Below are positions 7,440 through 16,387 of a stretch of DNA of 63,319 bases, in pieces. Under the pieces are notes generated by a model. It had not been told where the DNA came from, searched no databases, and saw only the letters and a list, made by a program, of their open reading frames with translations. A program made the position numbers and the translations under genes. Within the stretch, counting starts at the first letter, position 1; each line of letters begins with the position of its first letter. The stretch spans positions 1 to 63,319 of IMG/VR virus record IMGVR_UViG_3300002334_000164; one strand, 5' to 3'. The stretch comes from a virus.

Positions 7440-7943
7440 ATGCAAATCATCGCCTTTCCTGATGGAATCCTTCTGGCACGTGAATCCTCTGGTCATGATG
7501 GCCTGTTTCTCTGGTCGACCGCGTCTTACTGGGGAAGAGAAGGCAACGTAAGTCCGATCCCAGCCAGAGTGGTTCCTGGTCCTGTTTACCCTCAGGCAAT
7601 AAGATCAGTCCCTTGCCCTAATTGCGATCATCCGGAGTACTTCATCTACTTGAATAGTCAGCTGAAACATCACTGCCAGGCATGTCTTCACGTCTTTGCT
7701 GTGTTGACTATACCTAGTTTGCAGTGGTATAGGGTTAAATCGATCTTATCGGAACATAACCCGTGGGTAAACAAGTCCTATCGCGAGGTTATTCCTAGCT
7801 ACGCAGGGGGTCCCATAGTGGAAGAGTACGATAACTTAGACCCTGAAAAAACCTTCGAGAGTCATAATTGGGTCATAACTACTGCTACCAGGACCGGCAC
7901 TAACGACGCAGCCTTGACGCTACTGTCCCCACTCGGGCCATGA
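7440..7943 (+). CDS. Zinc-ribbon protein, unknown function
   Basis: A 167-residue protein. Residues 1-45 are hydrophobic and aromatic (MQIIAFPDGILLARESSG). A zinc ribbon follows with CPNCDH and HCQACLHVF about 20 residues apart. The general plan, a front strand region then a ribbon then an aromatic tail, is shared with the leftward proteins at 8541-8963 and 8957-9490, so these may be diverged relatives. It is a single rightward gene in a leftward block and has its own promoter. Confidence 0.55.
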   Translation: MQIIAFPDGILLARESSGHDGLFLWSTASYWGREGNVSPIPARVVPGPVYPQAIRSVPCPNCDHPEYFIYLNSQLKHHCQACLHVFAVLTIPSLQWYRVKSILSEHNPWVNKSYREVIPSYAGGPIVEEYDNLDPEKTFESHNWVITTATRTGTNDAALTLLSPLGP

Positions 7944-8151
7944 GATCGAACCTTTTAGGAATGACTCCGTATAGGTGGCCGGTGAGGTACCCCCATGCCG
8001 TTATGGTGACCCATCTTCGTCTGGGGTCGGAGAGAGCCCGATAGTACGAACTGGTCAGAGTTTCGTGGCCGGTCGCCATGGCGTACACGTCGTATGCGAC
8101 TACGTAGGCGAGCAGTCCGATCCAGGCTACGTCACCTTCTTTGATCTTCAT
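7900..8151 (-). CDS. Small membrane protein (DUF7427-like)
   Basis: An 83-residue protein starting MKIKEGDVAWIGLLAYVVAY with one or two membrane segments: WIGLLAYVVAYDVYAMATG and WVTITAWGYLTGHLYGV. The pattern D-V-A-W, then Y-D-V, GHETL, then a second helix and RFD matches a small membrane family common in actinophages as I remember it. ATG 8151 is chosen over an upstream in-frame start because homology begins there. It overlaps the convergent gene by 44 bases. Function unknown. Confidence 0.6.
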   Translation of the reverse strand: MKIKEGDVAWIGLLAYVVAYDVYAMATGHETLTSSYYRALSDPRRRWVTITAWGYLTGHLYGVIPKRFDLMARVGTVASRLRR

Positions 8152-8524
8152 CGTTCGGGATCCCCTTGTTAGCGCGCCACCAGTCATTGAGTACGCTATC
8201 GGGTTCGAACTTTGTTCCGTTGCGTTCTAGCACGTCGCATAGCGTATGCAGTATATGCCACTCATCGGTTTTTTGAGCAGAGAAATTGAGGTGCTCCTTC
8301 CAATCGCGCATAGTCTGACAGTGATCGTCGAATACTCGCTCTGTTATTTCAAGTTGATGTTTGTAGGCGTGTAGGTATTCTCTCACCATTGTTCGCAAAT
8401 GGTCGATCTGTTTGTGGTCGAGGTCTTGCCTTGCTTTGTAGAGCTTTTTGAATGATCTGTAGGAGATCAACGCCCCGAATGGGGGGCCTGCTATTCCTAT
8501 GGCTATAACTATCAACATTTGCAT
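8132..8524 (-). CDS. Membrane-anchored hypothetical protein
   Basis: A 130-residue protein with an N-terminal membrane segment (MLIVIAIGIAGPPFGALISY). A long charged helical region follows (YLHAYKHQLEITERVFDDHC), probably a coiled coil on the cytoplasmic side. ATG 8524 is taken as start because the open frame beyond it has only a TTG. Function unknown. Confidence 0.5.
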   Translation of the reverse strand: MQMLIVIAIGIAGPPFGALISYRSFKKLYKARQDLDHKQIDHLRTMVREYLHAYKHQLEITERVFDDHCQTMRDWKEHLNFSAQKTDEWHILHTLCDVLERNGTKFEPDSVLNDWWRANKGIPNDEDQRR

Positions 8525-8540
8525 TTTGGTCTCTTGTCTG

Positions 8541-8963
8541 TCAGGAATATACAATGCGATTGAACGGCTCGACGTTCTTTGAGAACGGTCTCATACGTGG
8601 CTCGTAAAGCTTACCAAATACGATCGCAACCCACAGAAATCGACATTTCACACAACGATGGTATGTGTCGTCGCAACTGGCAGGTTGGAAAGTCACGTTT
8701 GAAATGGTTTCAGTGTCGTCGCAATAAGGACACCGGATCTTCAGATCTCTAAACTCTGGTACGTTAATTACAAAGGTGCACGGGAAAACCCACAACTTAC
8801 TGAACGCATCCTCAATTGTCTTCAGTTCTCTAACTATGGCGCTATTGCTCATCAACTGCGAACGGATAAGGGAGTTACAAATGAACTCTCCGGGAGTTTC
8901 ACAGTCGTAGATCTTAGCAGAAGGAAACGCACCGTAACCACCGCGGCAAGGGATGATCAACAT
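8541..8963 (-). CDS. Zinc-ribbon protein, unknown function
   Basis: A 140-residue protein with CPYCDD and CVKCRFLW about 22 residues apart, a zinc-ribbon pattern. The N-terminus (MLIIPCRGGYGAFPSAKIYD) is strand-like. It starts seven bases before the end of the neighbouring Cys-pair protein. It may be distantly related to the genes at 7440 and 8957. Confidence 0.5.
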   Translation of the reverse strand: MLIIPCRGGYGAFPSAKIYDCETPGEFICNSLIRSQLMSNSAIVRELKTIEDAFSKLWVFPCTFVINVPEFRDLKIRCPYCDDTETISNVTFQPASCDDTYHRCVKCRFLWVAIVFGKLYEPRMRPFSKNVEPFNRIVYS

Positions 8964-9490
8964 ATGAGACCCGTCAAGTCAATCTTTGAGATGTCAAGGG
9001 CATTGTTCTGGAGGTATCCACGGAGTTCGTCTCTGAAATACCCATTGATTTCATTACCTTTAAACGACCACGGCCCATCTTCGTATTTGACAGAATATGA
9101 CCCTTCTTTCAAGTTGTAGAAAGAGCCCTCATAAGCGAAGGTGTACAGATGTGGGCTGAGAGGCCCCAAGTGTCTCCGTATCTCGTTCCATTGCGCAGGG
9201 TGGACCCGATGCACGACCGTGTAATACAAATGAATTGGGTCGTTAGTGTGATGAGCCCTACATGCAGACAGATGAGGAATAGAAGAAAGAGCTACTCCCC
9301 CTCCACAGTAAGCACAATGAACTTGTTGCGTCCCGTACGGAATGAACACAATCGGATACCACACAGAAAACGAATTCTGCGAATAGAAAGACGAAGCCCC
9401 CGGATAGAAATACAAACCATCAGCATGAGGGATCTGGTCATTAGGTTGGAACAGAACAAACCCATCTTCAGCAATCATCGATACAGTCAT
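8957..9490 (-). CDS. Zinc-binding hypothetical protein
   Basis: A 177-residue protein starting MTVSMIAEDGFVLFQPNDQI. A knuckle reads CAYCGGG, and a partner Cys/His set follows in HLSACRAHH. The rest is aromatic and acidic. ATG 9490 has GGAAGG upstream. The fold plan resembles the gene at 7440, suggesting an old duplication. Function unknown. Confidence 0.5.
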   Translation of the reverse strand: MTVSMIAEDGFVLFQPNDQIPHADGLYFYPGASSFYSQNSFSVWYPIVFIPYGTQQVHCAYCGGGVALSSIPHLSACRAHHTNDPIHLYYTVVHRVHPAQWNEIRRHLGPLSPHLYTFAYEGSFYNLKEGSYSVKYEDGPWSFKGNEINGYFRDELRGYLQNNALDISKIDLTGLIC

Positions 9491-9535
9491 GGTCACATCC
9501 TTCCACAGCAAGCACAGGATTGCAATGATTCGTTG

Positions 9536-9562
9536 GGATCATCTGGTCCAGGATCATCTGGT
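9536..9562. repeat. 12-bp tandem direct repeat
   Basis: GGATCATCTGGT occurs at 9536-9547 and again at 9551-9562, three bases apart. It lies in the 126-bp gap upstream of the leftward gene that starts at 9490, where an operator would be expected. No protein is known to bind it. Confidence 0.5.
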
Positions 9563-9616
9563 TAACATGCGCAATGCTGAGTGGGTGGTAGAAATTTCGG
9601 AGACGAACATACTTAC

Positions 9617-10717
9617 TTACCAGGCGAATCGTTGCTCTGGAAGGTACCCGGAACAGATAACGCGGAACACATCATCGTAGTACGGTGTCATTCTCTTCCA
9701 GGAGATCTTCTCTCCAAGGGCTGCTGTACGCTCTCTAAGGCTCGCTACTAGCTCAGGGTCTTCTGATAGCCGGTCAACAACTGCGGCTACCTCAACGGCA
9801 TCAGGCTCGTGTACGGCGATATCTGTCTTAGTGTAGACGATGCGATGCTGTGGGGCAGAGACTAATGCTTCGGCAGGGAGGAACTGGACTTGTGGTTTCA
9901 CACCAGACATGAGGCACGGCATTCCTATCGACATTGCTTCGTTCAGGGGCAAGCAGAGACCACCGAACTTGCGAGGAAACACGAACCCTTCTGCTCCTAC
10001 GTAGTTGTCTTGGGGTTCTTTAGCTAGACCGCGTGCCACATGGACCTTGTTGTTCGGGGCCATTATCTGACGGTCGGGGGTAGTGACTTTCAACCTGGCG
10101 TTAGACTTGGTGTAGTTCCATGCCTCTATACATACTTTGGTACCATTTCGGTCTTCCATCACCGGGTTCCCACCTGGATGGATCCATTGATTGATGACCG
10201 GAGAGTCCCACTTCTGCGGCTTGAAGATCTCGCGGTCCACCGGAACCGGGACAAATACCTTATGAGGGAAAGAGATATCTTCGTAACGCCACATGCTCGG
10301 AGCCATAAATACGTCTGGCTGGGGAAGACCCGTGTTGTGGACGTGATCGAGCAACTCAAAGTTGTATTGGAGAACTACCTTCACGCCCTTCTTCTGAGCT
10401 GCGTGTATCAGGTAGTAGTCGTACACCGTCTCGCAGGTAAACACAAGGTCAACCTGTTCAACCATCTGATCTATTGCGCGCTTGGTATCAGCATCTGGAT
10501 TCTTCAGAACAGGGGTCTCTGGATACGGAACGTATTTCACTACGCTGTCAGCGTCGGGGTACCAATGCCTGTTGAGTATCCGTCCGGATAGGTGACTGAG
10601 ATCCACGATCATCACGTGATCTGGTTTCATGTGTCGATAGAAATCTCGGGTCTGTATCCCCAATCCGGTAACGTCCGCACGAGCAACAAGCCCAATACGA
10701 AGTCCGTCTCTAGCCAT
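9617..10717 (-). CDS. GT-B glycosyltransferase (family 4-like)
   Basis: A 366-residue GT-B enzyme. The N-terminal Rossmann half carries GLVARADVTGLGIQTRDFYR, as in family 4 proteins that bind the acceptor. The C-terminal half has the family 4 E-x7-E-type donor motif in FVFPRKFGGLCLPLNEAMS around residues 247-265. It would transfer a sugar from a nucleotide-sugar in the cytoplasm. It is the last gene of the leftward carbohydrate cassette, with a good ribosome site (GAGGAACA). Sugar and acceptor are unknown. Confidence 0.8.
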   Translation of the reverse strand: MARDGLRIGLVARADVTGLGIQTRDFYRHMKPDHVMIVDLSHLSGRILNRHWYPDADSVVKYVPYPETPVLKNPDADTKRAIDQMVEQVDLVFTCETVYDYYLIHAAQKKGVKVVLQYNFELLDHVHNTGLPQPDVFMAPSMWRYEDISFPHKVFVPVPVDREIFKPQKWDSPVINQWIHPGGNPVMEDRNGTKVCIEAWNYTKSNARLKVTTPDRQIMAPNNKVHVARGLAKEPQDNYVGAEGFVFPRKFGGLCLPLNEAMSIGMPCLMSGVKPQVQFLPAEALVSAPQHRIVYTKTDIAVHEPDAVEVAAVVDRLSEDPELVASLRERTAALGEKISWKRMTPYYDDVFRVICSGYLPEQRFAW

Positions 10718-10862
10718 TGTTCCTCGTTTCTTCTTGTTTCATTTCCTCTTCAAGTTCACGTTTCGTTTCAAGCCATACCGGATAGTACGGCGACCATGTT
10801 CGTGAAGGTTCGACCCCAAGCCAACTGTGGTACCTTTCTTTGATAGTCCTGTCGTCAGCCAT
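10710..10862 (-). CDS. Hypothetical 50-residue protein carrying a 23-bp repeat
   Basis: Reads MADDRTIKERYHSWLGVEPS and ends EETRNNG. It overlaps its neighbours by a few bases at both ends and fills a gap in the cassette. Positions 10815-10837 within it are an exact copy of 17347-17369, but the two copies are read in different frames. It may therefore be a junction product rather than an old gene. Confidence 0.45.
   Translation of the reverse strand: MADDRTIKERYHSWLGVEPSRTWSPYYPVWLETKRELEEEMKQEETRNNG
10815..10837. repeat. 23-bp direct repeat, copy 1
   Basis: CCCAAGCCAACTGTGGTACC followed by TTT, identical to 17347-17369 in the same orientation. The two copies bracket a 6.5-kb block of sugar-transfer and methyltransferase genes. 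A chance match of this length in 63 kb is very unlikely. Confidence 0.85.
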
Positions 10863-12585
10863 CGATCACTCCTGCGAATGGCGCGTACTTAGCTGATGCT
10901 TCGTCGTCGTATGCGAAAGTCATCGTGTACTTGGACTCGCCTTCTCGTCCATCTGTGTGATATGAGCGTTTGATGTGATCAGCTATGGGCGTGTAGATCC
11001 AGAGCTTGAACTTCTCCCAACCTTCTATTCCCTTTTCCCGATAGTGGGTTTCCAAGACGGAATACATCACATCTTCGATCATCGTCCGAGATTCTCCGCC
11101 GAAGTAGGTGGAAGTCATCCAGCGATAGAATTCAGTACTAGCCAAATGAGGTCTCTGAGACCATTGCACCGTGCGGGTGATGCGAACGTTGCCACGGATC
11201 AACGGAGGTTGAATCATCAGATGTAAATGATCGGGCAAAATCATGGCTTCGTGATGGAGACGAATTATGTTCGCCGCTCCGGTACGAATCGCTTCGCCCA
11301 TGCCTTCCCATTCAATGAAATCGCAGATTGGAGTGTCTTGTTCGATGAACAAAATCAACCCAGTCTGGACCAAAGACTCCAGAGCCTTACGAGTCATCAT
11401 TCCTTGATGTAGGTGGTCTTCGTGAAGATGAACGATCACGTTCGACCAAGCATTATTGCACAACCACAACAGTCTACGTGTGTGCTCTTCGTAATCGCCT
11501 TTGCGAGTGTTCTGTTCTGGACGAACGCCGTCAAGCATGATGATGATTTCACAATGCTCCAGTTCGGGCTGAGAACGAATCGACTCAATGGTTTCTTCAA
11601 TGATGTGTGTGCTTGGGTGAGATTTGATTGGGCTAGAAGGCATGAGAACGGTGACCTGGTCACTGAAGTCGCCTTGGCCTCCGATCCCACTTAGAGAGTT
11701 TACGTCATCACGAAGTCCATAGGAAAGATCGCGTTTGTAATGCTGCCACCAGTTGAACACCTTGTTGGCTTCTGCGGGCCAGTTCTGGATAGCTTTGTTG
11801 GCTATTGTCCCGGCGCGATGCCAGTCTGTGATCTCCAGAAGTGGACGATTCTTGCCGAATATCATCTCCCAGAACTCAGGGAAATGTTCTTTGCCAGATG
11901 CTACGTCCACGATGGGAACGCAACCAGTTTCGAGAGCCTCGAAGAGACGGAACGAATCGGGGGACACTGGACCGCCTGGGGCAGGGGCTATCTTGGCTCC
12001 CGCTAGACGATCCCAGTAGTTCTTCTGATCGAGGCCCTGGATAAAGCCAGGAGTGCCTGTGACGTCTGCACCTTTGTAGTTCTGGAAGGCAGCGATGGCC
12101 TCATGTCTGCGACTATGAGTGTCCTGACCAGAGAAGAATACCGGAGTGGACTTGTCAGGTGGGTTTGAACGCAAATGCTGACGTAGGCCTGGTGGGTACA
12201 TGGTCCCAATGAAGCGCCGTACATTGCTGTAGTCACGATCTTTCTGAGGAGTCATCAACCAAATTCGCATATTCGGATGATCAAGCTGCTCTACAGGGAA
12301 TTCGCCTTCTTCGTCTCCTGTCAGAATGACAAGCGCCCATTCGATAGACTGGAGGATCTTGTTGATCTCCTTAATGTACTTGGCGTTCTGTCGGGCAGGG
12401 ATAACAACCACAGAGCCCCCGTCCGGAGGCATGGCGCCTTCGATGTGTTCAAAGACATGATGACCAGCTGGCTGCCAAAGTTCATTGGCAAACAGGTCTT
12501 CCAGCATTCCCTGGTCCCAATACCCGCGTGCCGGAGCTTTGGGGTTCAAGTTGAGCCACGTGACAGGAACAGCAGGAATTGTCAT
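10855..12585 (-). CDS. Two-domain glycosyltransferase (exostosin-like plus GT2-like)
   Basis: A 576-residue protein that looks like a fusion. Residues 1-300 resemble exostosin/GT47-type domains, with the donor-side motif APGGPVSPDSFRLFEALETG followed by CVPIV. Residues 310-576 start afresh as a family 2-like domain (SDQVTVLMPSSPIKSHPSTH, then EIIIMLDGVRPEQNTRKGDY, then LILFIEQDTPICDF, a DxD-like site). One polypeptide could thus add two sugars in turn, as exostosin co-polymerases do; that function is inference. It has a ribosome site (GGAGAG) and is coupled to the upstream methyltransferase by ATGA. Confidence 0.7.
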   Translation of the reverse strand: MTIPAVPVTWLNLNPKAPARGYWDQGMLEDLFANELWQPAGHHVFEHIEGAMPPDGGSVVVIPARQNAKYIKEINKILQSIEWALVILTGDEEGEFPVEQLDHPNMRIWLMTPQKDRDYSNVRRFIGTMYPPGLRQHLRSNPPDKSTPVFFSGQDTHSRRHEAIAAFQNYKGADVTGTPGFIQGLDQKNYWDRLAGAKIAPAPGGPVSPDSFRLFEALETGCVPIVDVASGKEHFPEFWEMIFGKNRPLLEITDWHRAGTIANKAIQNWPAEANKVFNWWQHYKRDLSYGLRDDVNSLSGIGGQGDFSDQVTVLMPSSPIKSHPSTHIIEETIESIRSQPELEHCEIIIMLDGVRPEQNTRKGDYEEHTRRLLWLCNNAWSNVIVHLHEDHLHQGMMTRKALESLVQTGLILFIEQDTPICDFIEWEGMGEAIRTGAANIIRLHHEAMILPDHLHLMIQPPLIRGNVRITRTVQWSQRPHLASTEFYRWMTSTYFGGESRTMIEDVMYSVLETHYREKGIEGWEKFKLWIYTPIADHIKRSYHTDGREGESKYTMTFAYDDEASAKYAPFAGVIDG

Positions 12586-13427
12586 AAAAGGTCTCTCCTT
12601 ACGAGAAGTCCGGTGACCTGGTCCGATAGGATCGCCGGGTTTAGAGGTAACGTATTGATGGTTGACCCTAGAGGATTGGCAGCGAACCCGACCGGATCGT
12701 AGCCTTTGTCAGGAACCTTAAACAGCTCGTACTTGTCTTTGCGAAGACTAAGTGCGTCTTGGGTTTCTTCCCACCCACCAAACATCGGTGACAGCTCAAG
12801 CATCATGTAGTCGATCATACCATGTTCGAAGAAATTCTGAAGCATATGAATGACGTGACATTCGGCCCCTTCTGTGTCTGATTTCACTAAGCGGACATGC
12901 GGAGCGGGATCCAAACCAGCTTGGATAGGGAGAGAGGGGGTGTCTTCGTCTATCCATCCGTGAACAATCATCCAATCCGTGTTGAAGCCGTTGTTCGACA
13001 TGCTGACTTCCATTGACTGAATGAAATGTGGATCCGCCTCAAAGGCTAAAACATTGCGATCAAGCCCGCGAGCAATGATCGAGTACCAGCCGACGTTAGA
13101 ACCGAAGTCCATAAAGATTCCGGGACTCTTATCCTCTAAGATCGAAATCGCCAAACCCGTGTCATATCCTTCCCAAATACCCTGACTACGAATAGAACGA
13201 GACACTTCGCCTCGGCCGGGGCAATAACCTGCCGCACTGCTCGCGACTGGCTCTACGAAACAATCAATTCGGAATTTGATATCTGGTAGTTGCGGATAGT
13301 CTGGTACATACCTATTGCTGAACGACAGGTCGATCGGGACCGCTGTGTGACGATGCGTAGCGCATCCTATTTGGCAGTTGGTATGAGTGCCTGTGACTAG
13401 ACTGTCAACATGTTCGGACCAGCTCAT
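12582..13427 (-). CDS. FkbM-family SAM-dependent methyltransferase
   Basis: A 281-residue methyltransferase. Motif I is FMDFGSNVGWYSIIARG, with an acidic residue after the second strand (VLAFEADPHF). The FkbM-type post-motif is LVKSDTEGAECHVIHML and the last strand region is YMMLELSP. FkbM enzymes O-methylate sugars or related hydroxyl groups, fitting the surrounding glycosyltransferases. ATG 13427 overlaps the upstream stop as ATGA; the frame extends to a TTG but lacks a ribosome site there. Its C-terminus is coupled to the next gene. Confidence 0.8.
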   Translation of the reverse strand: MSWSEHVDSLVTGTHTNCQIGCATHRHTAVPIDLSFSNRYVPDYPQLPDIKFRIDCFVEPVASSAAGYCPGRGEVSRSIRSQGIWEGYDTGLAISILEDKSPGIFMDFGSNVGWYSIIARGLDRNVLAFEADPHFIQSMEVSMSNNGFNTDWMIVHGWIDEDTPSLPIQAGLDPAPHVRLVKSDTEGAECHVIHMLQNFFEHGMIDYMMLELSPMFGGWEETQDALSLRKDKYELFKVPDKGYDPVGFAANPLGSTINTLPLNPAILSDQVTGLLVRRDLL

Positions 13428-14116
13428 CTTGGCGTGAACATCCAATGTTCTTCATGGTCGACTGCGAGTAGCTCCGCGTCGTACTCCATCTGTTCCATAA
13501 ACAACAAGAGGTTCTCTTTCTTATCTAGGTATTGGGGCATGAAGTCGGGATGCACTGAAACCCACACCACAGGCCTGCCATCCTGAAACGTTTCAACTCC
13601 ACCTCTGAGAGCTTGTAGTTCGGCCCCTTCTATATCCATTGAGATGGCCGTCGGGGACCCGAAATAGGCAGACAGTTCATCAATTGTGATGACTGTGGCG
13701 TCTGGGTAATCCGGCAGTCGGTGAAATCCTGGATCTTTATGGTGCTCCCCGAGCGAGTCTCCTGGCCAAGTACCGAAGGGTGAACGCGGACCCTTTGGTA
13801 AGGGACCTGCGAAGCCAATGATCATCCCTACAGGTGGGGTCGTGTTGTTCAGGTTCCAAATCTCACGAATCTCTGGCCAGAACAGTGCATTGGGTTCGAC
13901 CATGACCACCCTGGCCCCCGTAGTGGACCACAGTGCCGGGAAGTCACCTCGTTCCGAACCGATATCAAAAATGGTATGTTCGTCACCTTCGGACAGAAAG
14001 TTCATTATCGATTCGAGACGTTCGGGTTCCCAATTAGTGCCACGATCAGCCCACGTCTGCCATTGTTTAGCTCTGTCGTCGGGCAACCTGAGTTCGTGCT
14101 TGCCATTCAGAAGCAT
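13424..14116 (-). CDS. FkbM-family SAM-dependent methyltransferase (second copy)
   Basis: A 230-residue methyltransferase with motif I IFDIGSERGDFPALWS and VVMVEPNALFWPEI. The FkbM signature is AISMDIEGAELQALRGG, preceded by ITIDEL. It is shorter than, and clearly diverged from, the neighbouring FkbM enzyme, so the two probably methylate different positions. It starts within the upstream stop (TGATG). Confidence 0.8.
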   Translation of the reverse strand: MLLNGKHELRLPDDRAKQWQTWADRGTNWEPERLESIMNFLSEGDEHTIFDIGSERGDFPALWSTTGARVVMVEPNALFWPEIREIWNLNNTTPPVGMIIGFAGPLPKGPRSPFGTWPGDSLGEHHKDPGFHRLPDYPDATVITIDELSAYFGSPTAISMDIEGAELQALRGGVETFQDGRPVVWVSVHPDFMPQYLDKKENLLLFMEQMEYDAELLAVDHEEHWMFTPR

Positions 14117-15081
14117 CAGATCATCTTTCGTTTCGTGAGCAAGTCCATGAGTTGACCCATCCTCACTTCGTAGGTGTGATTCATCAACACGTGAGCCTGT
14201 CCCTGTTGGGCGATGTTCAAGCGTTTCTCATCATCGTTCACGTATTCTTCTATGATGGCTTGGAGTTGTTTCCAATTGCCAAGCTCGTAAGTCACAAGAT
14301 GCTTGCCAGACGTAAAGTGATCTGACAGACCTTCGACTTCAGGGTGAATGAGAAAACCGGCTCGACCTAAGGTTTCCGGAATCCGATCAGACCAATAATG
14401 AGTGATTCCACCATTGAGACAAGAATCACCAACCATGACTTTGGAGCTGTGATACAGGTCCACCAGACCCTGGCCTCGTAACGCGTGTTGACCCGGAATC
14501 GGGTACAGGCCTAGACGAGGACCAAAGGTTTTCTTGAGGAAATGGACCAGGGACATCCTGTACTTCCATTCCTTGTGATAATCCAAATGAGATCCTGCAA
14601 AGACCACGTCGTGTGAGCGTTCGTTTACGAATCGCGGTGTACGAAGGCACTCATGCTGAGAGACTCCCGGTGGCATCCAATAATGATTGACGAGAGCCGC
14701 TTCGAATTTCTCCTGATGATTCGGATCGCCGTCTGCAGTTATCAAGAGAGAAACCTTGAAGAACGGTTCAGACAGCACCTCTCCTGATCGGTTGAGACCC
14801 CACCATCTGTCGAGGTGGTAGCCGACCGTAGGGACGTCCACTTCTTCTGCAGCGTCCAGCATGTTTATTTGTAGTTGATGCGACGGTCCCGCCGCGCCCC
14901 AACCCGTACGAGTCCACAGCACCATGTCGAACTCGGACATCGAAACAATCAGTTGGTTCCATCGTTCCAGATTGTTTTCTTGGAACTGCATGACTTCATG
15001 ATCGAGATACGCAAGAGCCCTGTATACGTGGTTTTCTGTGCTGTGTTCTGGCTCGAAGTTCCCCAGATAAGCGATCTTCAT
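14116..15081 (-). CDS. GT-B glycosyltransferase (CgeB/glyco_trans_1_2-like)
   Basis: A 321-residue protein starting MKIAYLGNFEPEHSTENHVY. It contains TVGYHLDRWWGLNR, a HDVVFAGSHLDYHKEW strand and the C-terminal donor-site region VMVGDSCLNGGITHYWSDRI continuing to PETLGRAGFLIHPEVEGL. This pattern is typical of CgeB-like transferases seen in phages and in spore or flagellar glycosylation loci. TAATG coupling joins it to the upstream GT2 gene. Confidence 0.75.
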   Translation of the reverse strand: MKIAYLGNFEPEHSTENHVYRALAYLDHEVMQFQENNLERWNQLIVSMSEFDMVLWTRTGWGAAGPSHQLQINMLDAAEEVDVPTVGYHLDRWWGLNRSGEVLSEPFFKVSLLITADGDPNHQEKFEAALVNHYWMPPGVSQHECLRTPRFVNERSHDVVFAGSHLDYHKEWKYRMSLVHFLKKTFGPRLGLYPIPGQHALRGQGLVDLYHSSKVMVGDSCLNGGITHYWSDRIPETLGRAGFLIHPEVEGLSDHFTSGKHLVTYELGNWKQLQAIIEEYVNDDEKRLNIAQQGQAHVLMNHTYEVRMGQLMDLLTKRKMI

Positions 15082-15683
15082 TAGTTTCTCCTGATCTGAT
15101 TGTAGACTCTGTTGTGTAGGTCTCTGTTTGTGTTTCGTGAGTCTGGGTTAACGTGTATTCGATATACGGCGTCAGGAACTTCCACTACCTTCGCTCCCGC
15201 CTTAACCATTCTTCTCCAGAGATCCCAATCCTCTAATACCGGATAGTCACGGAATCCCCCGACCTCCTGAAAGAGTTCAGCTCTACACATGGCTCCGATC
15301 ACGATGTGATTGGATGTGTTGATATCCCTCTCAGGAATCATCGTAGGGGCGTCATCTTCGTGACCGTCGGGATAGATACCAATAGTTGAAGGTTTTCTGA
15401 TATCTCCTTCTCCCGCAAGCATGGCGTCTACGTAGTTAGGACTAAGCTCGTCGTCCGCGTCGAGGAAGATGAACCACTCGACTCCTAGCTCGAATAATTC
15501 GTCAGCACCCCTATTGCGTGCATGTTGCAGAGTGTCCTCATGCTTCCAGACGAGCCTGTCGGCACCTGTATCCTCAGCAGAATACATCGCTCTAAGAGCT
15601 AGTGGTCCCCATTCCGGGTCGTCCCCAAATGTACCAATGACTACGCCTACCGTGTCAGGGATCACGGTCGACCGCCCTCCCAT
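15081..15683 (-). CDS. Family 2 glycosyltransferase
   Basis: A 200-residue GT-A enzyme. VGVVIGTFGDDPEWGPLALR starts the first strand. LQHARNRGADELFELGVEWF leads into the metal-binding DxD site FLDADDEL (residues 73-80), and VGGFRDYPVLEDWDLWRRM is the usual ED acceptor helix. It overlaps the upstream gene by 22 bases. It is compact relative to most family 2 proteins but keeps all catalytic motifs. Confidence 0.85.
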   Translation of the reverse strand: MGGRSTVIPDTVGVVIGTFGDDPEWGPLALRAMYSAEDTGADRLVWKHEDTLQHARNRGADELFELGVEWFIFLDADDELSPNYVDAMLAGEGDIRKPSTIGIYPDGHEDDAPTMIPERDINTSNHIVIGAMCRAELFQEVGGFRDYPVLEDWDLWRRMVKAGAKVVEVPDAVYRIHVNPDSRNTNRDLHNRVYNQIRRN

Positions 15684-16381
15684 TCAACAAGTGTTGGCGT
15701 AGTGATAATTGATTGGATGTGCCGTCTGCTGTGACTTCCTATCAATGCTGAATACCGCTTATGCTTGGCGATGCGATCTTCGGCATTGACGTAACCGAAG
15801 TGCAAGATTCTCAAATCGTAAGAGATGATTGACGAATCCTTGGTCACGTAGCTTGGCCAGGACCCTCCACCCAGTTGTTTGTTGTTCCATTCGCCATGTG
15901 GCTTGAATCGGAATAGGCGTGGATGTTGGTTCTTGTTCCACCAGCCGTCGACTCTGTAAACCATCGGATCTAGACCCCAGATTTCCTGGAACTTGATAAC
16001 GATAGCGTCAATATCCACCATTTCGGCGCCCTGACATGCGCTGTGAACTGCCCTCCTGGGCGACTCGCCGTCTTCTCTGACTAGAAATTCATCGGCGTCC
16101 AGGGCTAATACCCAGTCCTCTTCTCCTACTCCGGTAGATGCACTGAATACGTCCCACGCATCCTGTCGAAACAACCCCTCATTAAATGCGAAGGACGGGT
16201 CTTCCGGTGCACGAACGACAACTGAGGCCCCGTAATCGGCACATATCTTGGCGGTATCGTCAGTGGATCTGTCGTCGTACACAAACATGTGATCGACTAT
16301 TGTCTTGGCATGAATCAACATGTTTTCTAAATGACGATTCTCTTCATTCTTGGTTACCATCATTCCGTAAATCAATCGCAT
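15662..16381 (-). CDS. Family 2 glycosyltransferase
   Basis: A 239-residue GT-A enzyme starting MRLIYGMMVTKNEENRHLEN. The motif VYDDRSTDDTAKIC holds the first Asp pair, and VLALDADEFLV is the metal-binding site. W-rich acceptor segments follow (GWWNKNQHPRLFRFKPHGEW). The layout matches family 2 enzymes annotated as SPS or LPS core transferases. The ribosome site is AGGAAATC. Confidence 0.85.
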   Translation of the reverse strand: MRLIYGMMVTKNEENRHLENMLIHAKTIVDHMFVYDDRSTDDTAKICADYGASVVVRAPEDPSFAFNEGLFRQDAWDVFSASTGVGEEDWVLALDADEFLVREDGESPRRAVHSACQGAEMVDIDAIVIKFQEIWGLDPMVYRVDGWWNKNQHPRLFRFKPHGEWNNKQLGGGSWPSYVTKDSSIISYDLRILHFGYVNAEDRIAKHKRYSALIGSHSRRHIQSIITTPTLVEWEGGRP

Positions 16382-16387
16382 GATTTC

